Shown: positions 25,120 to 44,396, numbered from the stretch's first letter. The stretch: 64,000 nt of DNA from Hevea brasiliensis (GCF_030052815.1 NC_079501.1:88454296-88518295); one strand, 5' to 3'. Numbers and translations: made by a program. Notes: generated by a model not told the origin, from the letters alone.

Positions 25120-26581
25120 AATCAATAACCAACACAAACGTGAGGTAATATATGACTTCCTCTGCAACAAGCATAAATTTTAAAATAACAGGCATCGTAA
25201 ATGAGTAATCACCTGGTATGAATAATGGGTGTGAAGATCAATCGAAGGAATTTTTATTTGGTGAAACTGATATATATACAACGATTTATCATAATCATTG
25301 ATCATCTTGAGACTCATTTAAGACCCACCATAACGAATAGTTACAATAAAATCTTCCTATACACATCAATTTCATTATATAATTTTTCCCATAAAAACAT
25401 GAATAAGTTATGTGTGGAATTTGCCTGGAATTTGCAACATGGGAGAAAAGATTAGTCAGAGGAAAAGTAAAAACAAACTGACAAAATATAAAAATCAAAG
25501 ATTCCTAATGTTAAGAGGATTAGACTTTGAACTATATGCAATTACACAAATTTGTCAATAAACAAAAGTGAAACCCAGGTATACACACTTATAGTTGAAA
25601 AATATTTTTGAGGATATTTTAGTCAACTTTTTTATATAATTAATAAATAATTGACGAAAAATTAAATGGGAAGGCCTGAATATTGACTTATCAAAATAGA
25701 GAAACTAAACTAACAAATTTTAAAAATTCAAAGATAAAAATATTAATTCACACATAAGAAAAATGTAGTTTACCCAAATTAAAACTTTAAACCGTAGCGG
25801 TTAAATTTTGATTAAAGTCCAAGGTCATGATAGATTAAAATGCTATCTCTTATTTATTTATACTATTCAGTAATATCACGTTAAGGGATAAAGTCAAAAA
25901 GTTTAGTCAATAAAGTCATAAAAAATTATTTTATTCAAATTAAATAGAAAATTATTATATAAAATAATAAATTATTTATTTATACTATTTAATGATATAA
26001 TGTTCAGGGATGAAGCCAAAAAATTTAGTCAGTGAGGTCATAAAAAATTATTTTATTCAAATTAAATAGAAAATTATTATATAAAATAATAAATTATTTG
26101 ATAAAAAAATAATAATACATAAAATTTTTCATATATAAAAATCAAAATGAAAATAATTTCATAAAAATACTAAATTCTTGCAATAATCTAAATTTAAAAA
26201 TATTTTTGTGAATTTTTATATTTTTAAAGTGTTATATAATTGCTTCATTATCAATACAATTAAAAATATTTTTCTCAATATATATAATCAAAGAATCATT
26301 AAATAATAAAAAGAGAAAGCCAATTAATAAAAAAATAAAAGAATAAAAAAATAATATTAGAGTGAAAAATTAAGTCTTTCTCAAAATATTATATTAAGAA
26401 GATTTTTATTTTAATTAACATAAAATTTCATACGAATGTAGAAAATTTAAAACTTTTTAATATATTTTTTTTATTTGATGATATTTCACCTTTTATACCA
26501 TTAAAAAAAGAAAAAAATTATAAATTATTAATTTTATTATTAATTTTTGAATAGGGTTCTTAATATTTTTTTATGAAATTT

Positions 26582-26585
<4 letters not shown>

Positions 26586-26652
<67 letters not shown>
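26586..26652. repeat. (AT)n microsatellite
   Basis: About 33 uninterrupted AT units. The equivalent in copy C is short (about 29283-29298). In copy A the equivalent place is occupied by the solo LTR. Confidence 0.97.
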
Positions 26653-26654
<2 letters not shown>

Positions 26655-26929
26655 CAAGTTAATGAGGTGAATTAATCCTATTATCTAGAAGGTATTTTAA
26701 TTAGATTAATAAGATAATATTATTATTTTTTATATTTAATAAATAATTTAAAATTATTTTTATCAAATATTTATATTTTAAACACTTAATCAATTAATTA
26801 TTAACCGTTGATAATTATTAGAGTAATTAATATTGATAAATAAATTTAAATAAAATTTTTAAAAAATAATTATAGAGAATTATTGTGATGTTTAATATTT
26901 TGAATTTATATTAAAAAATGTTTTGATTA

Positions 26930-27141
26930 AATTAAAGGCCAAAATTTGATTCAAACAAGCTATAATAGTCCCGTCGGACACCGTCAACAAAGTCCAATCT
27001 GACACAGCCATCACTCTGCACCAACAAGGAAACCTATACCATAACTACTCTCCAGTTTCCGTGTCTCGCCTTCTCTCTCCTTCTCTTCAACTCTTTCTCT
27101 CTTTCTTCTGTACTAAACCTTACGAGCTACAATTAATAAAC
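26930..27141 (+). promoter_or_regulatory. Duplicate of the kinase gene promoter and 5' UTR, without the gene
   Basis: Closely matches 29618-29830. Shared features are the caagctataatagtcccgtc block, the stretch caccaacaaggaa, the pyrimidine-rich leader with repeated tctctc, and the ending cttacga(g/a)ctacaattaataaac. After that point the sequence switches to the start of module C instead of the coding exon. Any transcript begun here would run into non-coding module C and possibly on to the real gene. Confidence 0.75.
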
Positions 27142-29617
27142 TAATATGTATTTTATTAAATTTATAAAATACTATATAAGTATTATTTAATTACAATGAA
27201 TGAAAAAATTGCATCAATTTAGAAATTAGAAAAATATACCTACATATTAATAATCAAGAAAAAAAAATATGTAATTGATATAATATCAATCAAAATTAAG
27301 CATTAATTTCAAATTAATTAGAGTCAATTATAGAAATAATTTTTTATTTTTTAGCTCTATTTGAAATTAATTTCATATTTATATTCGAGAATTATAAATA
27401 TTTTAAAATCATATGATTTTACGACATTTTAGATTTTTCTTTTTTTTCCTTCATTCCTTTCAGTATTAAAAAAATATTAATTATTGGATAATTAAATTGT
27501 CAATGTGTTTTTTTGAGTTAGAAGAATAAAAAAAACCCTGTAGTTCTCTTACCTATTTAAAAAATCCCATATACATTATTGACTTATTTTTCATTTGAAT
27601 GCTTCTTTAATTGCCAAAATTGAAAATTTTAATTTATGATTTTTTTTATTGAAGGATGGAAAAAAATAAAATAAAATTTTAAAAAAAAGTGTTTATTAAA
27701 ATTAGATCATAAGTAAATTTTAAGTAGTCTTCTCTTCTGTATTTTTACTTATTCAAAATCATCGTTACTATTATTCATATGTTCATTCAGATCTTTTCTA
27801 GTAAAAATATTGTAATCACTGAGACTAAATATTAAAATTATTTTATATATTAAAATTAAAAAGATTAAATAATTTATTTTTTAAAATTTAAAAATTAAAA
27901 TATAATATAGTATAAAATTTAAAAATTAAATAATTAATTAATCATAAGTATTAAAATATAATGTAAAATAAAACCCAAAAACCAAATTATAAATTTTTTA
28001 ATCAATAACCAACACAAACGTGAGGAAATATATGACTTTCTCTGCAACAAGTATAAATTTTAAAATAACAGGTTTCGTAAATGAGTAATTACCTAATATG
28101 AAAGTAAAAATCAATAAAAAAAATTTTATTTAATAAAATTATTATATATATAATAATTTATTATAATTATTCATCATAATAAAATTTATCATAATTAATA
28201 ATTATAATAAAATCTTTCTACACGTAGTTTCATTATATAATTTTTCACATAAAAAACATGAAACAGTTATGTGTGGAATTTGCCTGGAATTTGTAACATA
28301 GGAGAAAAGATTAGTCAGAAGAAAAGTAAAAACAAACTGACAAAATTGTCAATAAACAAAAGTAAAACCCAGGCACATACACTTATGGTTGAAAAAATAT
28401 TTTTGAGGATATTTTAGTCAACTTTTTTATATAATTAATGAATAATTGACGAAAAATTAAATGGGAAGACCTGAATATTGACTTATCAAAATAGAGAAAC
28501 TAAACTAATAAATTTTAAAAATGCAAAGATAAAATTATTAATTCACACATAAGGAAATGTAATTTACCTAAATTAAAACTTTAAACCGTAGCAGTTAAAT
28601 TTTTATCAAAGTCTAAACTCACGGTGAAAAATAATTTTTAAGGTAATATTTAATATTTTAATTAGGATCTAAATGCTCTCTTATTTATTTATATTGTTCA
28701 GTAATATAATATTTAGAGGTGTAGTCAAAAAATTTAGTTAGTGGGATCATAAAAAATTTATTTTATTTAAATTAAATAAAAAATTATTATATAAAATAAT
28801 AAATTATTTTATAAAAATATAATAATGCATAAATTTTTTATAAATAAAAATGAAAATTAAAATTAAAATATTAAATTCTTGCAACAATCTTAAATTTAAT
28901 ATTGTTTTTATGAATTTTTATTTTTTTAAAGTATTATATAATTGCTTCATTATCAATACTATTAAAAATATTTTTCTCAATATATATAATCAAAGAATCA
29001 TTAAATAATAAAAAATTAAAAAAAAAGATAAAATCAATTAATAAGAAATAAAAAATAAAAAAATAGTATTAGAGTGAATAATTAAGATTTTTATTTTTTT
29101 TTTATCTTAATTAACATAAAATTTCATACAAATGTAGAAAATCTTAAACTTTTTAATGTATTTTTTTCATTTGATGATACTTCACTTTCTATATCATTTA
29201 TGAAGAAAAAAAAAATATAAATTATTATTTTTATTATTAATTTTGAATAAAACCATTAATATTTTTTTTATGAAATTTTTTCATATATATACATATATTC
29301 ACAAGTCAATGCAGTTAATTAATTCTATTATCTTGAATGTATATAGATAACGTTTATATTAATATTTATAAGTCGAAAAAGTATTTTGATTAAATTAATA
29401 AAATAATATTATTATTTTTATATTTAATAATTAATTTAAAATTATTTTTATTAAATATTTATATTTTAAATATAGAGTTAATTAATTATTAATTATTGAT
29501 AATTATTAAAATAATTAATATTAATAAATAAATTTAAATAAAATTTTAAAAAAATAATCATAGAGAATTATTGTGATGTTTAATATTTTAAATTTATATT
29601 AAAAAATGGTTTGAATA
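27142..29617. repeat. Duplicated non-coding module, copy C (internally shortened)
   Basis: Begins inside the module at the point equal to about 4279 in A and 23106 in B (tatg-attttattaaattta). It then jumps past most of the RTE fragment and the left MITE arm (near 27825). It follows B closely again through the block around gacctgaatattgactta to the AT-rich end. No coding region is evident. Confidence 0.8.
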
Positions 29618-29890
29618 AATTAAAGGCCAAAATTTAATTCAAACAAGCTATAATAGTCCCGTCGGACACAGTCAATGGAGTCCAATCAGACACGTCATCA
29701 CCACTCACCAACAAGGAAGCCTACACCATAACTACCCTCCAGTTCCGTTTCTCGCCTTCTCTCCCCCCTCTCTTCCTCTTTCTCTCTATCTTTCTTCTGT
29801 GCTAAACCTTACGAACTACAATTAATAAACCTGGACCAAGATCCTTCGTCTTCTCTTCCGCGTCAAGTCCGCGGTTTAGCTGATGCCTTG
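29618..29890 (+). promoter_or_regulatory. Putative core promoter and 5' leader of the kinase gene
   Basis: A TATA-like tataat lies at 29649-29654. It is followed by a sharp rise in GC content and then a pyrimidine-rich leader (29755-29805) typical of plant 5' UTRs. The transcription start cannot be fixed from sequence alone. The segment up to 29830 is duplicated at 26930-27141; 29831-29890 is present only here. Confidence 0.5.

Positions 29891-29891
<1 letters not shown>
29883..29891 (+). promoter_or_regulatory. Minimal upstream ORF overlapping the kinase start codon
   Basis: The leader contains ATG CCT TGA, whose stop shares its last base with the main ATG (29891-29893) in the arrangement TGATG. 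A two-codon uORF this close could reduce initiation or feed re-initiation. Whether ribosomes use it is unknown. Confidence 0.5.
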
Positions 29892-35872
<5,981 letters not shown>

Positions 35873-36008
35873 TCATCATTTGTAATATAAAGTGGTAGCT
35901 TTATTAGTTTTATGTAAATCATTTATTCTTTATTTTATTGAATGTATTTAATCTTATTTATTTTTGCCATGTAGATATTATGCTACGCTACTGAAGATAA
36001 TATCTTGC

Positions 36009-36014
36009 AATAAA
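36009..36014 (+). terminator. Putative poly(A) signal of the kinase gene
   Basis: aataaa lies 137 bases after the stop codon, following T-rich sequence. It is the only canonical hexamer close behind the coding region. The cleavage site itself cannot be placed. Confidence 0.5.
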
Positions 36015-37616
36015 GTTCAGTTCCTCTCCATTTGTGTGCATGGTTTCCTCTTATTTGTTTCTATTTATTGTATATTTTTTTGCCTAAAGGAAATTTTCCT
36101 AGGAAAGTTTCCTAAGCCAAAATCATCACCCTAAAATCATCACCCTTTGTGTTAGATTGATGCACAGGTGCAAGCGAATGCATATGCAGGATGGGGAAGC
36201 TTAGAGTATATTTCTGAGACACTAACTGCATGCTTAGCATGGAGTCAACATATCCAACTTTTTTTAATTTTTTTGTCAAAGATAAATTATGTTTGGCTTT
36301 GAGGGTGGAGGGACAAAGCTGATTTTTGAAAAAAAAATATATATACATCATTTTAGATATTATTAAAAAAAATTATTTGAAAAAAATTATTTTATTATTT
36401 TAATATTTTTCTAATTAAAATTTATTAAATTTAATTTTTAAATTATTTTTTAATATTATTTAACTAATATATTTAAAAAATTATTTTTCTCAATAATAGG
36501 TCTAATGGCAGGTCTTAAAATTGAGTACAAAGCCCAAGACCTAAATACAATAGATGGACACTTCCCAATCAAACCTGACAACCTAAGCCCAAACAAAAAA
36601 GGCCTATAACCAAAACAAATCAGACACCCTAAGTTGGCAGTGGGCAAACGACCCAAAAAGCCTAGCATGTGAAGCCTGTTGAATTTAACAGTGCCACTTC
36701 CTGGCCGAGCTAACCCATCGGCTGCCGAAACAATATCTTCAACCATTAAAAAGCAGAAAATAAAAGAGACCCTCTACATCTGAAGCCATGCAAGGCAAGA
36801 CAAACCTAACTGGCCAACAAGGAGCCTCAGTCTAGTTGTCCCCACAACCTTATGAGTGGTAAAAAATAAGAGAAATTATATTACATGAAATGGCAACTCA
36901 ATAGTGAATTAACATGTATATATTTGTGAGTTTCAATGAGTGGACAGATAAATATGAGTGAGTCTCAAAAATTTATTGATACTGCTCTGAATTCAAGTAT
37001 TAAATCTGTAAGGAAAGGAAGCACTAGGTGGGTTAGTTAATCATTACTCTGATGTCTAAGTTGAAAATTGGACTGTGATAGCATAGGTAAAACTGATTAA
37101 TACACATACTTGATGACTCTTATATAGTACTTTGATGTAGATTTCTATTGCAATTAGAAATTTGTGATTGAGTGAGACTAGAAGTCCATTTTACATATTG
37201 AATCCTCATATATATGAAACTCTTATTACAACGAGTGTCACAAAGTCCTTATTCTTACAAAATGATCCTCATACCCTCACCATTAAACATTCATAATCCA
37301 TAATCAACCCCATTACTAAAAACTTTGGAAAACAATCCAATAACATTTGGATATCCTAAATCGTGTCTATATTCACCACATATATCAAAGTAGAATATAT
37401 TTAAACTCAATATATTTAAAAGCCGAATTGAATTTTCACACGTAATTTAGAGTGAAATTGAGCCTTTGACTAAAAAATAAACACATATACCACTGCAATC
37501 ATGAGAAGTGAAATTCAATGTGAAGTTAAGGATGAAAATTTAGCGCCAAAGGTTGAAATTAAACAAGTTTGGAATCAACATGAAACCACAAGTTCTCATA
37601 CAAGTGGTATCATTTT
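36015..37616. other. Intergenic region, no gene recognised
   Basis: AT-rich apart from 36500-36850, which is more balanced and has a 96-codon minus-strand open frame (36456-36746) without recognisable motifs. Nothing else could be identified. Confidence 0.5.
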
Positions 37617-37932
37617 TGTTGGGAATTTAAGTCCCACGTCGGGAATAAACAAAAATTAAAAAATAAATATAAATGATTGGATTGTAATATAGACTTGACT
37701 AATCATTTTAATGTGTAAAACAATTTAATTATTTATATAAATTAAAATTAAAATAAATAAATACATAATTTAACTAACACTCTCTCCGAATTTAGTAAGG
37801 TATCAGAGTCAGACTAAACTGTGAGTTTTAATTATTCTGATTAAATGTGTAAAACAATTTAATTACTTATATAAGTCTAAATTAAAATAAATTTATATGT
37901 AGTTTACTTAGCACTCTCTCCAAATTTAGTAC
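37617..37932 (+). mobile_element. TRIM-like LTR element remnant
   Basis: Starts tgttgggaa with the motif gtcccacgtcggga that is common at the start of small plant LTR elements. A first LTR of about 180 bases is followed by a primer-site-like ggtatcagag (37799-37808). A second copy of only the last part of the LTR follows. The stretch aatgtgtaaaacaatttaatta and the end cactctctcc(g/a)aatttagta occur in both. The second LTR is truncated at its start. Internal coding capacity is absent, as in TRIMs. Confidence 0.6.
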
Positions 37933-38511
37933 ATACTCATACCATCATCATCATCATCATAGTCATAATTAGTGCATATGTAATGTGATGTGATTAATTA
38001 ATCAATCCCAGTTAATCACGCCTGATTTGACGAATCATGGCCACCATTTGCTGCTTATGTAGTTGTCATTTCCACGTTGTTTTCGCCAAAACTCTTCACA
38101 AAAATATCCATCCTCGTCTTCGTTTGCAATTGTTTAATCTCTGGAGGAGATTTGACCAAGCCATAGATATTGATGGTTGTTAAGGGTTTCAACAAGTCAT
38201 TATAATGGGGGAAAAAATTATGTATAATGAAAGCAGACTCTTTATCTTTTTCTGCAATCATGAAAATTGATGGCTTAAGTAACTGTGTTAAGAATTTAAA
38301 TTTTAATTATTCTAATGTGATTTTATATCTATATATAATTTGCCCATTTAGAGCTTGTGAAATTTGTTCTAATTCGGAGAGTCGAATCATCGATGTGGGT
38401 CCATGTGTTGAATTTGGAATTGCCTCTATTAAAATGGCTTAAGCCAATATAATTTGACTTTTTAATGATTTATATTTTCTTTATTTTATTTGTTGTTTTT
38501 TGATGTGAGAC

Positions 38512-39033
38512 TAGGGGTGCGCAAACAGTTGGTTCGGTTTCGAACCGAACTGAACCAATAAAATCGAAAATTAAAAATTAAAAATTTTAAAAATCGAAAC
38601 AAACTGATTAATAAGAGAAAATCAAATCGAATCGAACTGATAAATATCTGTTCGATTCGGTTTTAAACCAATCAAATCGAAATTTATAAAATTTCATATT
38701 TTTAATATTAAATCTAAATAATAAAACATAAAAACAAAAAAAAATTAGAAATCAAAACTCAAAAATCTTAAGATTCGGTTCGGTTTTCTTTAATTTTGAT
38801 TTGATTCGATTCAATTCAATTTTCTTTGATTTCCTAGATATATTAATAATTTCGGTTCGATTCGATTTTTTTATTTTTTGTGGAAATAACTGAACCGAAC
38901 CGATTAATCGAAATTATTAAATTATAAACCGAATCGAAACAAACCGATTGAATTTTAAAATCAAATCGATTGAACCAAATTGAATTAATTCGATTTGATT
39001 TTTCAATTTAAACCGAAAACTGCTATCCCCCTA
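38512..39033. mobile_element. hAT-type MITE
   Basis: A 522-base element with ends taggggtgcgcaaacag and ctgctatccccc(ta). Both arms contain many ggttcggtt/aaccgaacc units, giving extensive fold-back potential. It is flanked by tgtgagac (38504-38511) and tgtaagac (39034-39041), an 8-bp target duplication with one mismatch as expected for hAT elements. It is non-coding. Confidence 0.75.
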
Positions 39034-40631
39034 TGTAAGACACCAGTATAATTAAAACTTGAGACGTCACGACCTTAAAAATGAAGCAAAAACATATTGA
39101 CAATAATTTTTACCATATCTTATGATTTTATTTAAAAATGGTACTTTTAATTTAATAATTTAAAATAATTTGTAATTTATTTAAATTTAAATTCAATTTA
39201 AAATAACTATTAGATATACATATAATAATGATAAACCTATAAGACATGACAGAATAAATTTTATCCCTAATTTGACTTATAATCCCAAATCAAATTCAAT
39301 GATAATTATTCATATTTAGAAAAAAAATTGGTAGCTTGAAAATTTGATCTTAAAGACTTGCACAGTAATTAACCACTAAGTCAATGACTTAAGGCGTGTT
39401 TAAAGTAGGTTAAATTAGTTTATAAATTTTAAAAATAGGTCAATTTATTTATTTATAATAATTTATTAATTTATAAGTTAAGTTTACAATTTAAAATAAA
39501 TAAATAGAAAAAGAGTAGCTTTTCATTTTAGTATTTATAAAGTCTGTGTTTGTAAGTTAAATTATTAAATATTTTATCATATTATACTTATTTAATTTTT
39601 AAAATATCATTATAAATTTTGTTTAATATTATTTTTAATTATTTTAATAATAAATATACTTATAAATTATTTTTTATTAAATACATCAATTATTTATCAG
39701 TTAATTATAAACATTTTAATTAAATACATAATCACTTAAAATTTTAAATATTTATAAAGTCAAATTAATAATAAAAAATTAATTTTTATAAATTAAATTA
39801 AATACCCTCTTAAAATATATTAAAGACACCAGTATTCATAAAACTGTAAAATCAAAGTTTAATTGAAGCGAATAAATAATTAAAAAAAAAAAAAAAAAAA
39901 AAAAACCTTCTGCATAGGGTAATAACTCTTATTGGTACCAAGTCCAAGGCCTACAGAGCCTGTAGGGCAAAAATTTCAGCTTTCTAATAATGTGAAATTT
40001 GCATAGAGCAATCCACGCGAAGCCATGTGTTGATTTTGCCCAGTTTTAGACAAATTGGACTCTACCTTAGCCAGCGATATCTACAAGCTACAATCCAACC
40101 AATTGTCATATCTGCCCTTGTTTTGTTTTCTAGCTAAATCATTTTCTCATTCCTTTTTCTTTCTCATTTATCTTCTACATGTATAATTATTTTCTCCCCC
40201 TTTTCTTAAGTTCCAAGAGGAAAAATTTGCCGATTAAATTTAAATCTCAATGATTATGTATAAATAGTTTGAAATTCACATAATGGCTTATTTCAACTTA
40301 AAGCTCTCAAAAATCTCAATTTTATTAGTTCTTTTTTTTTATTCCTTATTTCATTTTATACTTTCAAAAAATAATTTTAGCAACGAATTCATAGATCCTT
40401 GTTCATCTATTGCTAAAGCCTTTTAGCAACAAGAGTTTAAGCGATGACCATAATCTATTACTGATCTATTTTAAGTGACTACGCTATTGAACAAGTTAAA
40501 TTAGTGGATATGTAGCATTGCTTGTATTTGTCAAGTAAGGTTCTGAGTTTAAGTTTGTGATAAAAATATACCATGCACTTTAGCTCTGTTGGCAAAGAAG
40601 GAAAATTGCCTATACATTGTCCAAAAAATTA
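39034..40631. other. AT-rich intergenic region
   Basis: Contains a run of 24 A (39882-39905), then a slightly more balanced stretch (39906-40200). No gene or RNA was recognised. Confidence 0.5.
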
Positions 40632-41616
40632 GGGTAAATTATAATTTATTCCTTGACATGTAGTGAAACTTAAATAAATTTTAACAACCGTCTCTGAACT
40701 TATCTAGTTATAATATTACAGTCTTTAAACTTTAAAATGTAGCATAAAACACTATCTACTTTCATATGTTGCACAATAAAATCCCTCTAACCTCTAATTA
40801 TCGATTTTTCAGTTAGAAGCTGACCTAGACAGCTCCAGAATAGGGCTTAGTCAGTATTTATGTTTTCTTTCTCAAGCCAAATGTAAATTAAATCATCCTC
40901 CTCTTTATAGACGGAATAATTTTTCAAGTGTAAAGAAAATAATTTTACATTTTGCATGAGAGAGGAGAGAGAAATATTGACAAAACACCATGTGAGAGCT
41001 ATTCACATCAGTTTTTAACTGAAAAATCAATAATTAAAAATCATGGAGATTTTACTATGTAAAATTTAAAAGTTTAGGGAATTTTATGTTACATTTTAAA
41101 GTTGAATAACTGTAGTGCTACAACCATATAAGTTCAGAGACAGTTGTTAAAATTTATTCAGTGAAACTTACAATTTAGTTTTTATACTTTTAAAATCATC
41201 TATTTAGTTATTGACATGTAAATAAGTTTACATATTAATTCCTCCGTCCAATTTGTCATTAATTATAACAAAATACCAAAATAATATTATAAATTTACAT
41301 TATGAATTTTATTATAAAATAGTTCCCATATTTTATTGTATTTATTATTTTAATTATAGTATTACCATTTTTTTTATCAATATGCTATGTTTATTATGTA
41401 TTTCAACTAAAAGAATTTAATTAGAAAATTTATTATTATATTATATTACTTTATAATGAACAAAAAAATTTGGACACTTTCACATATACATACATTCAAA
41501 TAGGGACAAACATATAAATTTATTAAACTATCAATAATTAAATAGATGATTTTTATAAATATAATGATTAATATGTATATTTTTCTAAACATCATGACTA
41601 AATTATCAATTTTTCC
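40632..41616. mobile_element. Outer fold-back MITE interrupted by a second MITE
   Basis: The left end (gtaaattataatttattcc) together with sequence after 41170 (atcatctatttagttattgaca) is mirrored by the right end read backwards (gataatttagtcatgatg, then atcatctatttaattattga). The inner MITE at 40672-41159 lies within the left arm. No target duplication was established for the outer element. Confidence 0.42.
40672..41159. mobile_element. Mutator-type MITE
   Basis: A 488-base element with long inverted arms. The left end is aaataaattttaacaac followed by gtctctgaactta; the right end read backwards is gaataaattttaacaac followed by the same block. It is flanked by agtgaaactt on both sides (40662-40671, 41160-41169), a 9-10 bp target duplication typical of Mutator-like elements. 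It is non-coding. Confidence 0.75.
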
Positions 41617-44053
41617 TGATAGCGTTTAGGTAATTTTTCCTTAATTTGTAAGTTCAAGATACTTTTTTATCAAAAAATTAACTTCATGACTCGAAAAATA
41701 CATGAAATTATGTAATAATTTTTTTTTTAATTTCCCTTTATTTTTAATCATGAAATATGTGTTGTTAGTTTCCAATAACAAATTAGACATATTTAGGTCA
41801 AAAATTTGCGTGGCTTCATAGAAAAAAAAGGAGAAAAAAAATTGGACCATTCCTATCAACCCATTGCATAGTACAGCAGAGTTGAATGGTCGTTTGTCAA
41901 CTAAATTAAATCAAGAAACATTGGCATTAAAAATGAAAGGAACAGTAGATGAAGGGTCAATTATAGCAGCAATGATGGACAAGTTTTAGCATACCTTTCT
42001 TGTATTGCTTTCTTTCTTTGCCTCAAACTCTCAAGTTGATGAAGCAACGTGGAGCAACAACAACCACATAGGAACTTCTGCATTGCAATTCACATAATTA
42101 AAATAAAATTTTTAATTGTTGAATTTTCTGATATTGAGATTGTTTTTAATTTTTTTTATAATAATAAAAAATTAATATTCCATTAAGACTATTATAAATG
42201 ATGAATTTGACTCTTATTTATCATATAATATTAGTTCATTAATGACAATATCTATGTTCTATTCGACGATGTGAAGAGGATCTTATTTTGCACATTCAAC
42301 ATTGAGAAATTAATCTTCCGTCAATCATAAAACAGAAACAAGAAAATAGTTAGTCAATGCATCTAAAATTAAATGTAGTAGATTTATGTCATTTCTAATG
42401 AAAATTTTATATAAATTATTTATCCAATTATTATAAAATAAAAAATTTATAATAAATAAAATTAATTTTCAAAATTTGGATCATTTCAAGTTAAAATATT
42501 ATTTTTTTTAAAAAATATTATTTATTTAATTTTTTTTATCAAAAATCAAATCACAACGACAAAAATAAACCTCAACAATATTTTTTTCATACCATTTTGT
42601 ACATTATATTAAAATAATAAATAATATCAAGATAATATATTTAGATATTAAGATAACGTATAACATAATAAATAATATATATGATTAGCATAATATTCAT
42701 ACTATGTATGGGTAATTTATAATTTTTATTTTTTAATTTAATTTTTAATTATATTTTAAATAAAATAAATTATTACTATTAAATTAATTTTAAATTAAAG
42801 TTTCTCTTATTTAATTTATTTTAAATAAATTTTTATCTATTATAATAATAAATTTTTAATTAATTTATGGTGTAATTAATTAAAATGCCTATTTAATTCT
42901 TTTTATAAATATATTAATAATAATTTTCATAATTATTTTATTTAAAATGTAATAAAAGTATTTTACTCAAAAAATAATTTAAATTTTATAAAATTTTTAT
43001 ATTTTATTTTATAAAAAAAATTACAGAAAATACATTAAATGAATGAGAAAATAATATTATTTTAAAAATATATAAATATAATATTTTTTATTATTAATAT
43101 AATAAAAAATTAAATTATTAATAATGAATTGAATTATTTAATTTTAATAATAATGAAAATATATAACATTATTATTAATTAAAAATAACATTCTATTATA
43201 TTATTTTTTTAAAAATATTATATCTAAGTATAAATTTTTATTAATCTGATATATTTTTTATAAAATAATTCTTTGATGATAATGATTATCACTTTATATC
43301 AATTTATAATATAAAATAAATACATTTCATAACAATTAAAATTTTAAAATATCATTATTTTCTATTCATATAATAAATATTAAAAATACATACTATTTTT
43401 CAAAAGATAATTCTATAATTTTAATACTATAACTTTTTTTTTTAATCATCTTCGTTTGTAACTAAATTTTTGATGTAATTATATTTAAATTTATCTTTTA
43501 AATTCTACTTTTATGTAAAAATATAGTTGAAAAATAATTTATGTATAAAAATATAAATATTTAATTAAAATTTAAAAATAATTATGTTAAAAATTAATAA
43601 TAACAAATTATAGATAATTAAAATATTAGTTATAATCGTGTTCGATATATAATTATAATGAAATAAAATATTCAAAAGCTGAAGAAATATTAAATAAGAA
43701 ATATATAAAAAATTAATAATTAAATTCATATTAATTAAATATATTTAAATAAATACATTTTGAGAATAATAACTAATAACTTTGAATAAAATAATAAAAA
43801 ATAGTGTAAATTAAAAAATATTTGAGAGTATTTATGTGAAATAAAAATACTTGATGAGAGGAGAGTGTTTGATATGTATTAAATTTTTTATATGATATAC
43901 TATATATAGACAAATAAATAAAAATTATTTAAATAAATAATTAATTTATAATTAAATATTATTTAATTGGAAAACAATAATAAAAGTATTCAAATTTAAT
44001 TTTTATAATAGTAAAATATTTTCTATTTATGTAGCCAGTTCAATTAAATGGCC

Positions 44054-44099
<46 letters not shown>

Positions 44100-44396
44100 G
44101 TGTTAATTAATATTAGAAAAGTGAAATTAAAAAATATTAAATTATTAACATAAAAAATAATGCATACTAATTATAAATAAGTCAAATATTTGTATTTTAT
44201 TTTTATAACTTTTTATGTAGATTATACTTTTTATCTCTCAAATTTTTTTAAGAAAGATTTTATAATAAAAATAATAGAAAATATAATAATGTAATAAAAA
44301 TATTTATTAAATATATATATGAAATAAATTAAGTTGATTAAATTATATAATAGTTAATTATAAGATTATAAATTAATAGTCAATTTTCTTTAAATT
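41617..44396. other. Very AT-rich region without recognised genes
   Basis: Dominated by A/T with short poly-A and poly-T runs, and an (ATA)n microsatellite of about 16 units at 44053-44099. No convincing coding potential on either strand. Confidence 0.6.

Larger units (their letters stand above)
21608..26652. repeat. Duplicated non-coding module, copy B
   Basis: Collinear with copy A (2813-18234 minus its LTR insertion). It keeps the old RTE fragment and the intact target site of element 1. Relative to A it lacks the 339 bases equivalent to 16222-16560. It ends at a long AT repeat where copy A holds the solo LTR. The half from about 23106 on, together with 26653-27141, is repeated again as copy C. 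No gene is seen. Confidence 0.85.

Noticed and set aside
36456..36746. 96-codon minus-strand open frame
   Set aside because: Lies in a more balanced stretch but shows no domain, no splice context and no good start context; kept only as an unexplained segment.
37941..37960. Short (ATC)n repeat
   Set aside because: Only about six units; not notable.
39882..39905. Run of 24 A as a possible retroposon tail
   Set aside because: No recognisable LINE, SINE or processed gene ends there and no flanking duplication was found.
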